Shown here one piece after another: positions 23,207 to 32,086 of a stretch of DNA of 38,822 bases. Location of the stretch: positions 1-38,822 of the forward strand of contig JABLYX010000049.1 of assembly GCA_018265615.1 (NCBI GenBank), written 5' to 3'. How positions within the stretch are numbered: the stretch's first letter is position 1; every line of letters starts with the position of its first letter. The position numbers were made by a program, and so were the translations under genes. This DNA is from Lentisphaeria bacterium. GTDB lineage: Bacteria; Verrucomicrobiota; Lentisphaeria; Victivallales; Victivallaceae. The notes under the pieces are model-generated. The model was not told where the DNA came from. It did no database searches and worked only from the letters and a program-made list of their open reading frames with translations.

Positions 23207-26152
23207 ATGAAACGACTCCTTGCCGCACTTTTCGCCGCGGCGATGCCGGCGGCGCACGCACTCGAACTGCCCCCGGGCATGACCTTCGAACCGAACGGGA
23301 TCATGAAGCTCGGGGAGGCCTCCCTCGCCGTCTCCGCCGCCGGTCCCTCCTGGCGGTGGCTCCGCAACGACCGCTGGAAGAACTGCCGGGTGGAATCCCG
23401 CGATGACCGCCGGACGGTGGACGCCGAAATCGTGTTCGACGGCGTTCCCGGAACCGCGTGCGCAACCCTGCGGAAGAGCGGAGAGAACAGCTTCCGGTTC
23501 CACAGTTCGCTCCGTTTTTCCGCCCCGGTCGAGAGCAGCGCGCTCTGCATGACGCTCACGCTGCCGCTGCCGGCGGGAAGGATCGCGTTGGACGGAAAAG
23601 CCATCCCCGTCCCCGAGACCTGCGGGAACCTGGTGCTGCAGAGCGCCGCCGACGCCGGAAAGCTTGAACTCGAACTCACCGGCGGGCGGCTTCTCACGAT
23701 CACAGGGAAGCTCCGCGTCTACATTCAGGACAACCGCCGCTGGAACGAAACGGTCTCGGTACGGATCTATTTCACCCCCGCCGCCGGGACGGTCCGCGAA
23801 GCGGAAGTCGAGTTCGGCATGACGCTGACGCCGCCCGCCGTCCGGATACTCGGTGCGGGCGACGGGAGCGCCGGAAAGCATAGCGTCGCCGGAATCCCGT
23901 TCGAGCTGCCGGAGGGCGGAATCCCGGCGGGCGTCCGCCTCCCGGTCCCGCCCGGAGCAAGGGCAATCAACCTTCTGCACACGGCGGAGCGCCGCCCCGC
24001 CGCCAAAGAGGCGTACGGCACGGCCGAACTCATCTTCTCCGACGGCCGGACGGAGCTGCTTCCGGTCCGGGAGGCCGTCCGCAGCGGCGCGGGGGAGCTG
24101 CTGGCGTCGAGCCTCCCATTCCCCGGAGAGGCTCCGGCGGCCGTCGTATTCCGGCCCGCCGGCTCCGGCTCCTGGCGGATCGCGGCGGCGACCGTGAGCG
24201 ACCGCCCGGTCCGATTCCCGAAAGCGCCCGCAAAGCCGCTGACCATCCGGGAGGACAACCGCTGGAGGCCGCTGCGCTTCGAACGCCGGATCCTCGCGGG
24301 GAGCCCGCTTGATTTCTCCCGCAGCCTGGACGCCCCGGCCGGGAAATACGGTTTCATCCGCCCCGCGCCGGAAGGCGGGCTGACCTTCGAGGCCGCACCG
24401 GACAGGCGGATCCGCCTCTACGGCGTCAATCTCTGCATGAGCGCGAACTACCTGAGGCGCGAAAGCGCCGACGGGCTCGTCGCATATCTGGTCCGCATGG
24501 GCTACAACGCGGTGCGGCTGCACCATCACGACAACGCGCTCGCCGACCCGGCGGCCCCGGATTCGACCACGCTCGACCCCGCGCAGCTCGACCGCCTCGA
24601 CTACCTCTTCGCAAAGCTCAAGGAGAACGGCCTGTACGTCACCACCGACCTCTACACGAGTCGCGTACTGAAGGCAGGAGACGACATTCCGGCGTGCGAT
24701 TACTACGGCCGCGGCCAGATCCTGAAGGGGCTCCTGCCGGTCAACCGCGGCGCGATGGAGAATTGGAAAAAATTCGCCCGCAACTGGATGGAGCACAGAA
24801 ACCCGTACACCGGCCTCAAATGGGGCGAGGACCCGGCGCTCTTCTGCCTGAACCTGGTCAACGAGGAGACACTGACCAACACCTGGAACCGCCACCCGGA
24901 ACTCAGCAGGCTCTACCGCGAAAAGTTCGAAACATGGAAAAAAACGAACGGCGCGGAGGGCGGCCCGGCGGAGTTCCTGCGCTTCCTGCATGAACTCCAG
25001 TCGAAGGCGCTCGACGAGCAGCTCGCGTTCGTCCGGAACGAGCTGAAGCTCAAAACCATGGTCACGAGTCTGAACTACATCAACTCCGTGCCGCTTACGC
25101 TGCTGCGCGACAAATTCGATCTTGTGGACAATCACCAGTATTTCGCGCACCCGGAATTCCCGGAGAAAGCGTGGAGCCTGCCGCACCGCTACGACCAGAG
25201 TTCCGCGATCCGGCGCAAAGCGCTGCTCCCCCGGCTCATGATGCCGACGCGCATTTTCGGAAAACCTTTCATCGTCACGGAGTTCAACTTCAGCAACCCG
25301 AACATGTTCCGGGCGGAGGGCGGCCCGCTGGCGGGAGCCTATGCCGCACTGCAGGGATGGGACGGGCTCTGGCGGTTCGCCTGGAGCCACAGCGCCGACG
25401 CAGTCGAAAACGCGCGGATCGGCGGATCGTTCAACGCGGTGAACGACCCGATGCAGCAATTCAGCGACCGGATCATACTCGCACTGTTCCGGCGCGGCGA
25501 CCTCACGCCCGCCGGTCGGAAGCTCTCCTTCTCCGTCCCGGAGGATCCCTTCAGGGCCGGAGTGCCGGGGGATTTCCCTGACGAATTCACCGAGCTCGGG
25601 CTGAATGCGCAGATCGGCTCCCATCCGGCCGGAAAAAAACCGCGGGAGGGGGTAACCGTCTACCGCCCCGGCATGCAGGTTCCGGCCGATCCGCGCATCC
25701 GGCTCGACAGCCGGGCCGGAACGTTCGCGGTCGTCACGCCGCTGACCGAAACCGTGACGCTGCCGGGGGGCGAACTCTCCGCCGGGGCGCTCCGCGTGAA
25801 AGATGCGGACACCTTCATGACGGTCGCGGCGATCTCGCTCGACGAAAAACCGCTGCCGCAAAGCAAAAGTATCCTCCTGATCCACCTGACCAACATCGCC
25901 GCGGCGAACACCCGCTTCCGCAACGGCGAGATGACCCTGCTGGAGAGCTGGGGAGAACTCCCGCTGCTCGTCGAGCGCGGGACGGCGACGGTCGAACTGA
26001 AAGGGGACGCCCCGTGGAGCGTGACGGCGCTCGCCGCCGACGGCTCCGAAGCCGGAACGGTCGCAAGCGAATACCGCGACGGAACGCTCCGTTTCAAAGC
26101 CGACACCTGCGCCCGCGACGGCGGAACACCGGCCTACCACCTGACACGGTGA
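23207..26152 (+). CDS. Large secreted clan GH-A glycoside hydrolase
   Basis: A 981-residue exported enzyme. Signal peptide about 1-18 (RLLAALFAAAMPAAHA). Residues about 19-350 are beta-rich without a family I can name. The catalytic TIM barrel runs from about 355 to 780, beginning RLYGVNLCMSANYLRR and MGYNAVRLHHHDN. The acid/base is in FCLNLVNEETL (E553) and the nucleophile in FIVTEFNFSNPN (E692), the strand-4 and strand-7 positions of clan A. A C-terminal beta domain follows (about 860-981). It resembles GH5/GH2-barrel cellulase-like proteins; family and substrate are uncertain. The open frame reaches back into the pseudopilin gene, but ATG 23207, preceded by GAAGGAAA, starts at a clear signal peptide. 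Likely periplasmic or outer-surface. Confidence 0.85.
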   Translation: MKRLLAALFAAAMPAAHALELPPGMTFEPNGIMKLGEASLAVSAAGPSWRWLRNDRWKNCRVESRDDRRTVDAEIVFDGVPGTACATLRKSGENSFRFHSSLRFSAPVESSALCMTLTLPLPAGRIALDGKAIPVPETCGNLVLQSAADAGKLELELTGGRLLTITGKLRVYIQDNRRWNETVSVRIYFTPAAGTVREAEVEFGMTLTPPAVRILGAGDGSAGKHSVAGIPFELPEGGIPAGVRLPVPPGARAINLLHTAERRPAAKEAYGTAELIFSDGRTELLPVREAVRSGAGELLASSLPFPGEAPAAVVFRPAGSGSWRIAAATVSDRPVRFPKAPAKPLTIREDNRWRPLRFERRILAGSPLDFSRSLDAPAGKYGFIRPAPEGGLTFEAAPDRRIRLYGVNLCMSANYLRRESADGLVAYLVRMGYNAVRLHHHDNALADPAAPDSTTLDPAQLDRLDYLFAKLKENGLYVTTDLYTSRVLKAGDDIPACDYYGRGQILKGLLPVNRGAMENWKKFARNWMEHRNPYTGLKWGEDPALFCLNLVNEETLTNTWNRHPELSRLYREKFETWKKTNGAEGGPAEFLRFLHELQSKALDEQLAFVRNELKLKTMVTSLNYINSVPLTLLRDKFDLVDNHQYFAHPEFPEKAWSLPHRYDQSSAIRRKALLPRLMMPTRIFGKPFIVTEFNFSNPNMFRAEGGPLAGAYAALQGWDGLWRFAWSHSADAVENARIGGSFNAVNDPMQQFSDRIILALFRRGDLTPAGRKLSFSVPEDPFRAGVPGDFPDEFTELGLNAQIGSHPAGKKPREGVTVYRPGMQVPADPRIRLDSRAGTFAVVTPLTETVTLPGGELSAGALRVKDADTFMTVAAISLDEKPLPQSKSILLIHLTNIAAANTRFRNGEMTLLESWGELPLLVERGTATVELKGDAPWSVTALAADGSEAGTVASEYRDGTLRFKADTCARDGGTPAYHLTR

Positions 26153-26156
26153 AAGA

Positions 26157-26178
26157 GGCCGGGCTTTCCGGCCCGGCC
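26157..26178. terminator. Hairpin between convergent genes
   Basis: GGCCGGGC-TTTCCG-GCCCGGCC, a perfect 8-bp GC stem, enclosed by a wider GGTGAAA/TTTCACC pair. It lies 4 bp after the plus-strand glycosidase stop. There is no long T-run on either side (TCTTTC on the minus strand), so efficiency is uncertain, but it is well placed to separate the convergent operons. Confidence 0.5.
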
Positions 26179-26184
26179 CCGCGG

Positions 26185-26250
26185 TTATTTCACCAGAACC
26201 CCCATCTTCCCGCTGTCGCGCGGCAGAATGCCCGCCAATTCATTTTGCGG
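26185..26250 (-). pseudogene. Possible 3' remnant of a lost gene
   Basis: A minus-strand frame of 22 codons ending NELAGILPRDSGKMGVLVK and a TAA directly before the hairpin at 26157-26178. It overlaps the end of the glycosidase gene in another frame. The text looks like a protein C-terminus of the kind seen in medium-chain dehydrogenases, and a stop followed at once by a terminator-like hairpin is the normal ending of a gene. The upstream part is missing, so a deletion could have fused the current gene onto the tail of an older one. A chance frame of this length is common, so this is weak. Confidence 0.2.
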
Positions 26251-28216
26251 TCAACAGCGTAACCGAGCGCGCCGGAAGGATGATCTGGCCACCGTCGAGC
26301 TTCATCGGGCGAAGCGTCCTGCGGTACTCGTCCGGCAAAACAGCGGCAAATGAATCTGAATCGAGCCTGCGCAGCGTCAGTTCCCCCTGCAGCCCCGGAT
26401 GGCGGACCGTCAGCAGTACCGGAATCTCAAGCGGATTCGATACGAAAAGTTGCGGCCGCCCCTCCGCGTCGGTTCCGACCAGCGCGTTTCCGGTAAAACC
26501 GAAGCGCGAATCGAGCTTCGATACGACTACGGTTCCGCCCGCGAAAACCGAAAGCATTCCGAATACCTCCATACCCGGCGAGGTGACGAACTGCTTCGGG
26601 AAATAGCGGGTGGAATTCGCCTGAGAAGGATTTACAAACCAGTTTCCATCATTGCCTTTCTGCCTCTGCGGAGGAGTTTTGCCGTTAAGCGATGAAAACG
26701 TGCGGCTGACTTCGCTGAATGCTGCATCATAGCGCGTGAGCCCGAAATAGTTCGATTCGAAATCGTGGAACACCGCCATATCGACCTTGCCGTTGCGCAG
26801 CAGCTCCGGCCAGTTCCCCGCAATCGCAAGGCCGAGTGCGAACGCGGGCTGCATGCGGTTGAAGTCGTAGGTGAAGAGATTATAAACACTCGTCTCGCTG
26901 ACCGAGACATTCTTCTCCCCCTTCGAGGCATTCGCAAGGTTTTTCGAAAAACGGACATCCGCGTTCGCAAAGCTCTGATAATCGGCGGTCAGGTATCCGG
27001 GCGTTGGCCGCGGCCACGAGGCATACGGGTAGTGGGTCGTGATTCCCGTCACATGCTTCCATACGCCGAGCGCCTTCAGTTTTTCAGGCAAATCTTTGAA
27101 TCCGGTCACGCAGATTGGCCTGCCGGGATCGTATTTCACGATCACTGGAATAAAAGCAGCACAGATCCTTGCATAACGGTCGGCATCCATATAAGCGAAC
27201 TCCTCGTTGCCGATCTCCCAATAATCAACGTCTCCGGGAACGAATACGCCGTTTTTGAAGTTACGCTCGAGCGCGGCAGCGGCTTCGGCCAGACGCGGCG
27301 GAGCTGCTTTGAATCCGGCTTTGCGCGGAAAATATGTGTCTTCAACCGGCAAAATTTCACCGCCATCGGAGAGAAAGAAGCTCGTATTGAGCTGATAGAT
27401 CAGTTTGACACCGGCCTCCTTCATTGTCGATTTGAAATCAGCCCAGGCAACCGGATGAGCCGGATCGCGCCGTTCGCTCATACGGAAAAGCCGTTTTGTC
27501 GCATCAAGGCTCTCAGGCAGGAACCAGTGACATTCAGTTCCGCCCGGATAACGTGCGGCCCGGAGACCGGAATCATTCAGAAAGCGGATGAACTCCGCCC
27601 GTTTCGACCCCGGCTCCGATCCAGGGCGGGTTCCGGCCTCGATGCCGGGGAAGTCCGCGACTACATTCGCGCCAAAATGGAATGCAGTCGGCCTTGAAAC
27701 CGTTTTCGCGGGATCGGCGGAAAGGACAACTTCACGATCCTTCAGGCTTTCCTGTGTGACTTCAGAAAGCGTCACCGAAACGATTCCGGCCCTGCTGCCG
27801 TTTTCGCCGAGCCGCAGCTTGACGCCGATTTCGGTCGCATCGGCGGGAACCGTGAGAAATCCCCCGTAGCAATTCGAGCCGGGAGTGACGCCGAATCGGA
27901 CGACACTGTTCCAATAGTGGTTTCCCGCCTCACTTCCACCCTGGAATAGTGCGATAGCCGTAAACGGGGCGACCGGCGCGGCTTCGGCGGTCCGGATCGT
28001 GAGCTTCAGTATCCGGTACTGTCCTTTCGCGAAGTGGACCTTCGACTCGATGAAGACCGGCTGCTTCGCCCGGAGGGCATTACTGTCGCGCCGAACGTTC
28101 TCAGGAGTCGCCCCCTGCCACTTCATCAATTCCTCGACGCTCCAGCTGCGTTCGAACGCCGCAAAAGCCGTACCGCCGCAAACGAGGGCCAAAACAATGG
28201 CTGCGATTCTGTTCAT
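26240..28216 (-). CDS. Secreted GH51/GH39-like clan-A glycosidase
   Basis: A 658-residue exported enzyme with signal peptide about 1-20 (RIAAIVLALVCGGTAFAA). Residues about 21-165 form a beta-sandwich of carbohydrate-binding type. The barrel starts near 170; RAARYPGGTECHWF recalls the RYPGG motif of GH51 arabinofuranosidases. The acid/base is in DYWEIGNEEFAYM (E338) and the nucleophile in VSVSETSVYN (E441), then a small C-terminal beta domain. It is a paralogue of the gene directly upstream (28219-30378), from which it is separated by only 2 bp; its ribosome-binding GGAG lies inside the last codons of that gene. Substrate not known; alpha-L-arabinofuranosidase-like activity is one option. Confidence 0.82.
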   Translation of the reverse strand: MNRIAAIVLALVCGGTAFAAFERSWSVEELMKWQGATPENVRRDSNALRAKQPVFIESKVHFAKGQYRILKLTIRTAEAAPVAPFTAIALFQGGSEAGNHYWNSVVRFGVTPGSNCYGGFLTVPADATEIGVKLRLGENGSRAGIVSVTLSEVTQESLKDREVVLSADPAKTVSRPTAFHFGANVVADFPGIEAGTRPGSEPGSKRAEFIRFLNDSGLRAARYPGGTECHWFLPESLDATKRLFRMSERRDPAHPVAWADFKSTMKEAGVKLIYQLNTSFFLSDGGEILPVEDTYFPRKAGFKAAPPRLAEAAAALERNFKNGVFVPGDVDYWEIGNEEFAYMDADRYARICAAFIPVIVKYDPGRPICVTGFKDLPEKLKALGVWKHVTGITTHYPYASWPRPTPGYLTADYQSFANADVRFSKNLANASKGEKNVSVSETSVYNLFTYDFNRMQPAFALGLAIAGNWPELLRNGKVDMAVFHDFESNYFGLTRYDAAFSEVSRTFSSLNGKTPPQRQKGNDGNWFVNPSQANSTRYFPKQFVTSPGMEVFGMLSVFAGGTVVVSKLDSRFGFTGNALVGTDAEGRPQLFVSNPLEIPVLLTVRHPGLQGELTLRRLDSDSFAAVLPDEYRRTLRPMKLDGGQIILPARSVTLLTAK

Positions 28217-28218
28217 GG

Positions 28219-30378
28219 TTATTTTCTCTCCATTTCGAGCCGGGTGATCGAAAACGGCTGCAGCGTGAGCGTGATGGTACCGCCAGTCACGGGAATTGTA
28301 CCGGAAAGTTCAATTGGCGGGCGCGGCAATTCGTCGAGTACAGGCCAGCGAATGCCGCCGAGCATCGCAATCCCCGTATCGAGATGACCCGAAACATCGA
28401 GCGTCAGATGCCGCGCCACCGCGCCGCGGTTCACGGCCGTGATGATCAGTCTGCCGCCGTCTTCCGAAGCGAGCAGATCGAAGAGCACCCGTTTTGAAGC
28501 GGCAGGAGAAGCGATCGGCGCATCGAGCACATTGAGCCCGCAGTGGCGCGAAAGCTGCTTCATCGCATAACCGGAGGGCAGCACAAGATAGCGGTCGCGC
28601 AGGAAGTAACGTTCCGGAGCGCCTTTCGGGCAGGAGGTCTGCTCCGGCTTCAGCAGCTCAAAACGACCGGTCGCGGGATTGTAGAACTGATTTGAAAGGA
28701 TCATGCCGAAAAACGGGGACTCGAGGTCGTGAAAGGTCAACACATCCATGTCATTCAGCTTCATCGCTTCCATCCAATTCGCGGCGAAGAGCAACCCATG
28801 GGCCGGCGTGTAAATCACGCGATGCGCATCCCAGGTATGGAACTTGAAAACGCTCGTTTCGTTACCGGCCATCTTCACCTTGCCAAACCCGGCGTCGCGT
28901 ACCATCTTCAGGTGCGCGGCCGTATTCACTCCCCAGTGCAGTGTACCGCAGACAAACCGTTCGAGATCCTTTTCGCCGCCCGGCTCCGGCCGGAAGTGGT
29001 CTCCCCACGGATAATGGGCGGAGAGATAGGCGACTTCGTCCATGACCCCTTTCTCCGCGAGCGCCTTGCAGAGGGCAGCCGGCCAGGTGTTGCCTGTCAC
29101 GGTGATGACCGCTTCCGGATTCCGCGCTTTGATGACCCGGATGAAGGCGTTGCAGATCTCCGCATACTCTTTGAGCGGCATCAGGGCAAACTCCTCGTTG
29201 CCGATCTCCCAGTAACGGATCGCATCGGGAGACGGCAGCGTGCCGATGAAACGGTCGAGCGCTGCGGCGGCTTCGGTGATGCGTTTCTTCGTATAAAGTT
29301 CCGGTTTCTCCGGCTTGTACTTGTTGTCCGAAATCGGCCATACATCGCCGTTTTCATCAGCGAAAAACATTGTATTGACTTCGAAAAGCATCTCGAAATT
29401 ATTGCGGCGGCAGAATTCCAGCACGTCGTGAACAAGCGGATATCCCATATTGCGGAAATAGTAGGATTGATTCGGAAAAAGCTTGAAGAGCTTCGCCTGC
29501 GCCTGCGGTCCTTCCGTAAAATATTGGTGGGTCGGCATGCCGCCGGGGAACCGCAATACCCGGACTCCCGCAGAATGCAGCGCCGTCGCAAATTCCCGTT
29601 CGAGGCTCGCCGGATCCGAAAGAGGCAGCGTACCGCGCGTGATGCCAGGATAGCGAAATTCGGCATTCACGCCGAACAATAGTTCTGAGAGATGCGCTTT
29701 CCGGATCTCAGTCCCGACTTGCGCCCGGATCGGACTCGCTTCAGCCAGCGCGGCTGCCGGAACCGAGCGCGGCTCGAGAATCAGCCGGTCGAAATCGGCG
29801 CTCCCCGCTGCCCGGAAAAGCCCTGCTTCCAGGCGAATCGCCGCCGTCCCTGGCGGAAGCGTGAATTCGAGTTCATAGCTGTCCCACCAGCCATCTTTGA
29901 TCTGATCAATCGCCTGCCATTGATTCTTCGTGTCCTCGGTACGGCGCAGGTGTTTGCCGGAAGTCCGTCCAATCACTTTTCCTGTAGCGTCGAGAAAACT
30001 CGCCATTACACCCGCGCCGCCGTCCTTGCCGGCGAGAACTTTGTAACGCAGCCAGTAGGTCAACCGGTAACTGCGGCAGGGCTCGGCAGGATCAACCGGA
30101 ACGGTCTGGGCAAAATAATTTTCCGTATTATGCAGCTCCGCCGGAACCGCAAGAGTCAGCAGTGTCGCAGATTCGAATCCCTCCGGCGCCACCCCTCCCT
30201 TCGCTCCTGAAAGCAGGTGTGCCGTAAACGCGTCAAGTTCATTCTCAAAATCTCCATTGCGAACCAGATTCCCGATCGGCATAATACCGTCTGCCGATAC
30301 CGGAACATCCGTGGCGCACCCGGCAACGACAGCGAGCGCGGCGAACATCGCCATAAACTTTCGTTCTTTTCTCATCAT
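28219..30378 (-). CDS. Lipoprotein GH51/GH39-like glycosidase with binding domain
   Basis: A 719-residue enzyme with a lipoprotein signal: MFAALAVVAGC has a lipobox with Cys21. Residues about 35-205 form a jelly-roll resembling CBM4/9-type modules (NLVRNGDFENELDAF, WWDSYELEFTLPPGTAAIRLEAGLF). The catalytic barrel follows: VRVLRFPGGMPTHQYF, acid/base YWEIGNEEFALM (E395), nucleophile VKMAGNETSVFKF (E507), and FHDLESPFFGM. The same motifs occur in the neighbour at 26240-28216, so the two arose by tandem duplication, but this one is membrane-anchored and has the binding module. GAGGAA precedes the start; ATG 30378 or 30375 can be used. It follows a pseudopilin gene by 10 bp. Confidence 0.84.
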   Translation of the reverse strand: MMRKERKFMAMFAALAVVAGCATDVPVSADGIMPIGNLVRNGDFENELDAFTAHLLSGAKGGVAPEGFESATLLTLAVPAELHNTENYFAQTVPVDPAEPCRSYRLTYWLRYKVLAGKDGGAGVMASFLDATGKVIGRTSGKHLRRTEDTKNQWQAIDQIKDGWWDSYELEFTLPPGTAAIRLEAGLFRAAGSADFDRLILEPRSVPAAALAEASPIRAQVGTEIRKAHLSELLFGVNAEFRYPGITRGTLPLSDPASLEREFATALHSAGVRVLRFPGGMPTHQYFTEGPQAQAKLFKLFPNQSYYFRNMGYPLVHDVLEFCRRNNFEMLFEVNTMFFADENGDVWPISDNKYKPEKPELYTKKRITEAAAALDRFIGTLPSPDAIRYWEIGNEEFALMPLKEYAEICNAFIRVIKARNPEAVITVTGNTWPAALCKALAEKGVMDEVAYLSAHYPWGDHFRPEPGGEKDLERFVCGTLHWGVNTAAHLKMVRDAGFGKVKMAGNETSVFKFHTWDAHRVIYTPAHGLLFAANWMEAMKLNDMDVLTFHDLESPFFGMILSNQFYNPATGRFELLKPEQTSCPKGAPERYFLRDRYLVLPSGYAMKQLSRHCGLNVLDAPIASPAASKRVLFDLLASEDGGRLIITAVNRGAVARHLTLDVSGHLDTGIAMLGGIRWPVLDELPRPPIELSGTIPVTGGTITLTLQPFSITRLEMERK

Positions 30379-30388
30379 GATTCCTCGT

Positions 30389-31063
30389 TTATAAGTAGCT
30401 TTCTGTCATATCATTGCGATAACGTACCGTGAAAGATCTCACATTCTCGGCATGTCCGTCGGCAAATACGGCATTTCCACTCTGGTTATGATGACCGTAT
30501 ATTCTGTCTCCGAAGTGAAAATCCCGGAACAGATAAACCTGAGAAGCAGGTAATGGACGGCCGTATCCCCAACTCCCGAGGTCATACGTTTCACGCATGC
30601 TGCCAGCCAGCTTCGCTTCTGTGAAACGATAGTTGTACATGTAGTCGCTGCGATGGTTCGTATTGAAGAAACCACTCCCGCCGGCAATATGAGCCGGACA
30701 ATTCAGCAGCTTCGAATTGTACCAGCCCGCACTCCCGCCGCCATACTGCTTCCATACCCAGAATGAGCCGCCGAGAGCTTTGAATTCATTGGCCATGCGA
30801 CTGGTCGCATAGTTTGTCGCATTGTAATCCGGATTGGACGGCATGGTTTTCCCATTCCATTCACGCGCAGTCGGAATCATGTCGCGATTATTCTCCGCAT
30901 AGGTCTGCGTCACAAATCCGAGCTGCTTGAGCTGACTCAGGCAGTTTGTCTTTCTCGCGCTTTCACGCGCCCGGTTCAAAGCCGGCAGCAGCATCGAAGC
31001 GAGAATTGTGATGATTGCAATCACAACGAGAAGCTCGATCAATGTGAATGAATTGCGTCTCAT
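30389..31063 (-). CDS. Pseudopilin in LacI-GH130 operon
   Basis: A 224-residue pseudopilin with leader MRRNS before FTLIELLVVIAIITIL and SMLLPALNRARESARKTNC. It ends in HHNQSGNAVFADGHAENV, an almost canonical H-X9-DG motif. An upstream frame adds 20 residues, but GGGAGAG is spaced 6 nt from ATG 31063 and touches the next ATG, so the shorter form is chosen. Base composition here is visibly less GC-rich than in the genes at 8-20 kb. The gene sits 17 bp after the GH130 gene and 10 bp before the lipoprotein glycosidase. Confidence 0.9.
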   Translation of the reverse strand: MRRNSFTLIELLVVIAIITILASMLLPALNRARESARKTNCLSQLKQLGFVTQTYAENNRDMIPTAREWNGKTMPSNPDYNATNYATSRMANEFKALGGSFWVWKQYGGGSAGWYNSKLLNCPAHIAGGSGFFNTNHRSDYMYNYRFTEAKLAGSMRETYDLGSWGYGRPLPASQVYLFRDFHFGDRIYGHHNQSGNAVFADGHAENVRSFTVRYRNDMTESYL

Positions 31064-31080
31064 GGTCATCTCTCCCTGTG

Positions 31081-32070
31081 TTATACGGTTGCGTATTCGA
31101 GTGTTTCGGTCGCTTTCACACATTTCCTGCCGGAGAAGAACGCCTCCGCGGTCGGGTTGCCCGTGCGGCAGGCGGCGACGAGGTCGTCGAGCCGGGCCGT
31201 TGCCAGCCCGATGCAGGTGTCGGCCGCGCCGTAGTAGACCTTCACGGTCCCGTCCGGCTCCGGGAGCGCGTTGCAGCCGAACGTCACGTTCGGGACCCGC
31301 CCGAGCATTTCGTACGGACGGTCCGGCCAGAGCACCGGCAGGCCGCCGCGCGCGATGATCCGCGACGGATCATCAAGGTCGAGCAGCATCACGCCGAGCC
31401 GGTAGATGAAGCCGTTGCAGGTCATATCGACCCCGTGGTAGACGACCAGCCACCCCTCCGGCGTGCGGATCGGAACCGCGCCGCCGCCGATCTTGTGCGA
31501 ATCCCAGCAGCCCGGGCGCGGCGTCATCAGGACCCGGCTGCCGTACCAGTTCGAAAGGTCGTCGGAGTAGCTGATGCACATGTCGCTCGGCTCAAGCTCG
31601 TTGTCGCCCATCGGGCGGTCGAAGCGGACATAGCGCCCGCCGATCTTCTCAGGAAACAGCACGGAGTTGCGGTTGTTCCGCCCGGTTTCGGCCTGCTCGA
31701 TCCGCGTGAAGCGCCGGAAATCCTTCGTGCGGACCACCCCGGTGCGCACGCCGCGCCCCTCCGCCTGGCTCGCGTACATCAGGATATATTCGCCTCCGAT
31801 GAAGGTGATGCGGGGGTCGTAGACGCAGTTTTCGGGGCCGGAGGCGGGAGCGGGCCAATCCGCAATCGGCTCCGGATCCGGCGTGAAGCGGATCCCGTCC
31901 CGGCTGCGGGCGATCCAGAAGACGATCGGCGTCGCGGCCGTCGCGGCATCGGCCACGAGCAAATATTCGCCGTTGCACCGGATCGCGCCCGGATTGAAAA
32001 CATACATGATGTCGGAGGGGAACGCATCCGGCCCGAGAACCGGATTGCCCGCATACTTCTGGAACAGCAT
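31081..32070 (-). CDS. GH130-family glycoside phosphorylase
   Basis: A 329-residue five-bladed beta-propeller enzyme. GH130 members phosphorolyse beta-mannosides (for example beta-1,4-mannosyl-N-acetylglucosamine or mannosyl-glucose) to mannose 1-phosphate, or hydrolyse beta-1,2-mannosides. Visible motifs are NPVLGPD at the N-terminus, CVYDPRITFIGGEYILMYA with the probable catalytic Asp85 (most relatives have EDPR), DSHKIGGGAVPIRTPEGWL and VVYHGVD. There is no signal peptide, so it acts in the cytoplasm on imported oligosaccharide. ATG 32070 follows GAGG at 7 nt and is only 16 bp after the LacI stop. The Glu-to-Tyr change before DPR is a deviation worth noting. Confidence 0.87.
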   Translation of the reverse strand: MLFQKYAGNPVLGPDAFPSDIMYVFNPGAIRCNGEYLLVADAATAATPIVFWIARSRDGIRFTPDPEPIADWPAPASGPENCVYDPRITFIGGEYILMYASQAEGRGVRTGVVRTKDFRRFTRIEQAETGRNNRNSVLFPEKIGGRYVRFDRPMGDNELEPSDMCISYSDDLSNWYGSRVLMTPRPGCWDSHKIGGGAVPIRTPEGWLVVYHGVDMTCNGFIYRLGVMLLDLDDPSRIIARGGLPVLWPDRPYEMLGRVPNVTFGCNALPEPDGTVKVYYGAADTCIGLATARLDDLVAACRTGNPTAEAFFSGRKCVKATETLEYATV

Positions 32071-32086
32071 TTTAAAACCTCGTAAC

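Noticed and set aside
23162..26140. A 992-codon minus-strand open frame opposite the 981-residue glycosidase
   Set aside because: Shadow frame with no recognisable motif; the plus-strand gene has a signal peptide, ribosome-binding site and both catalytic acids.
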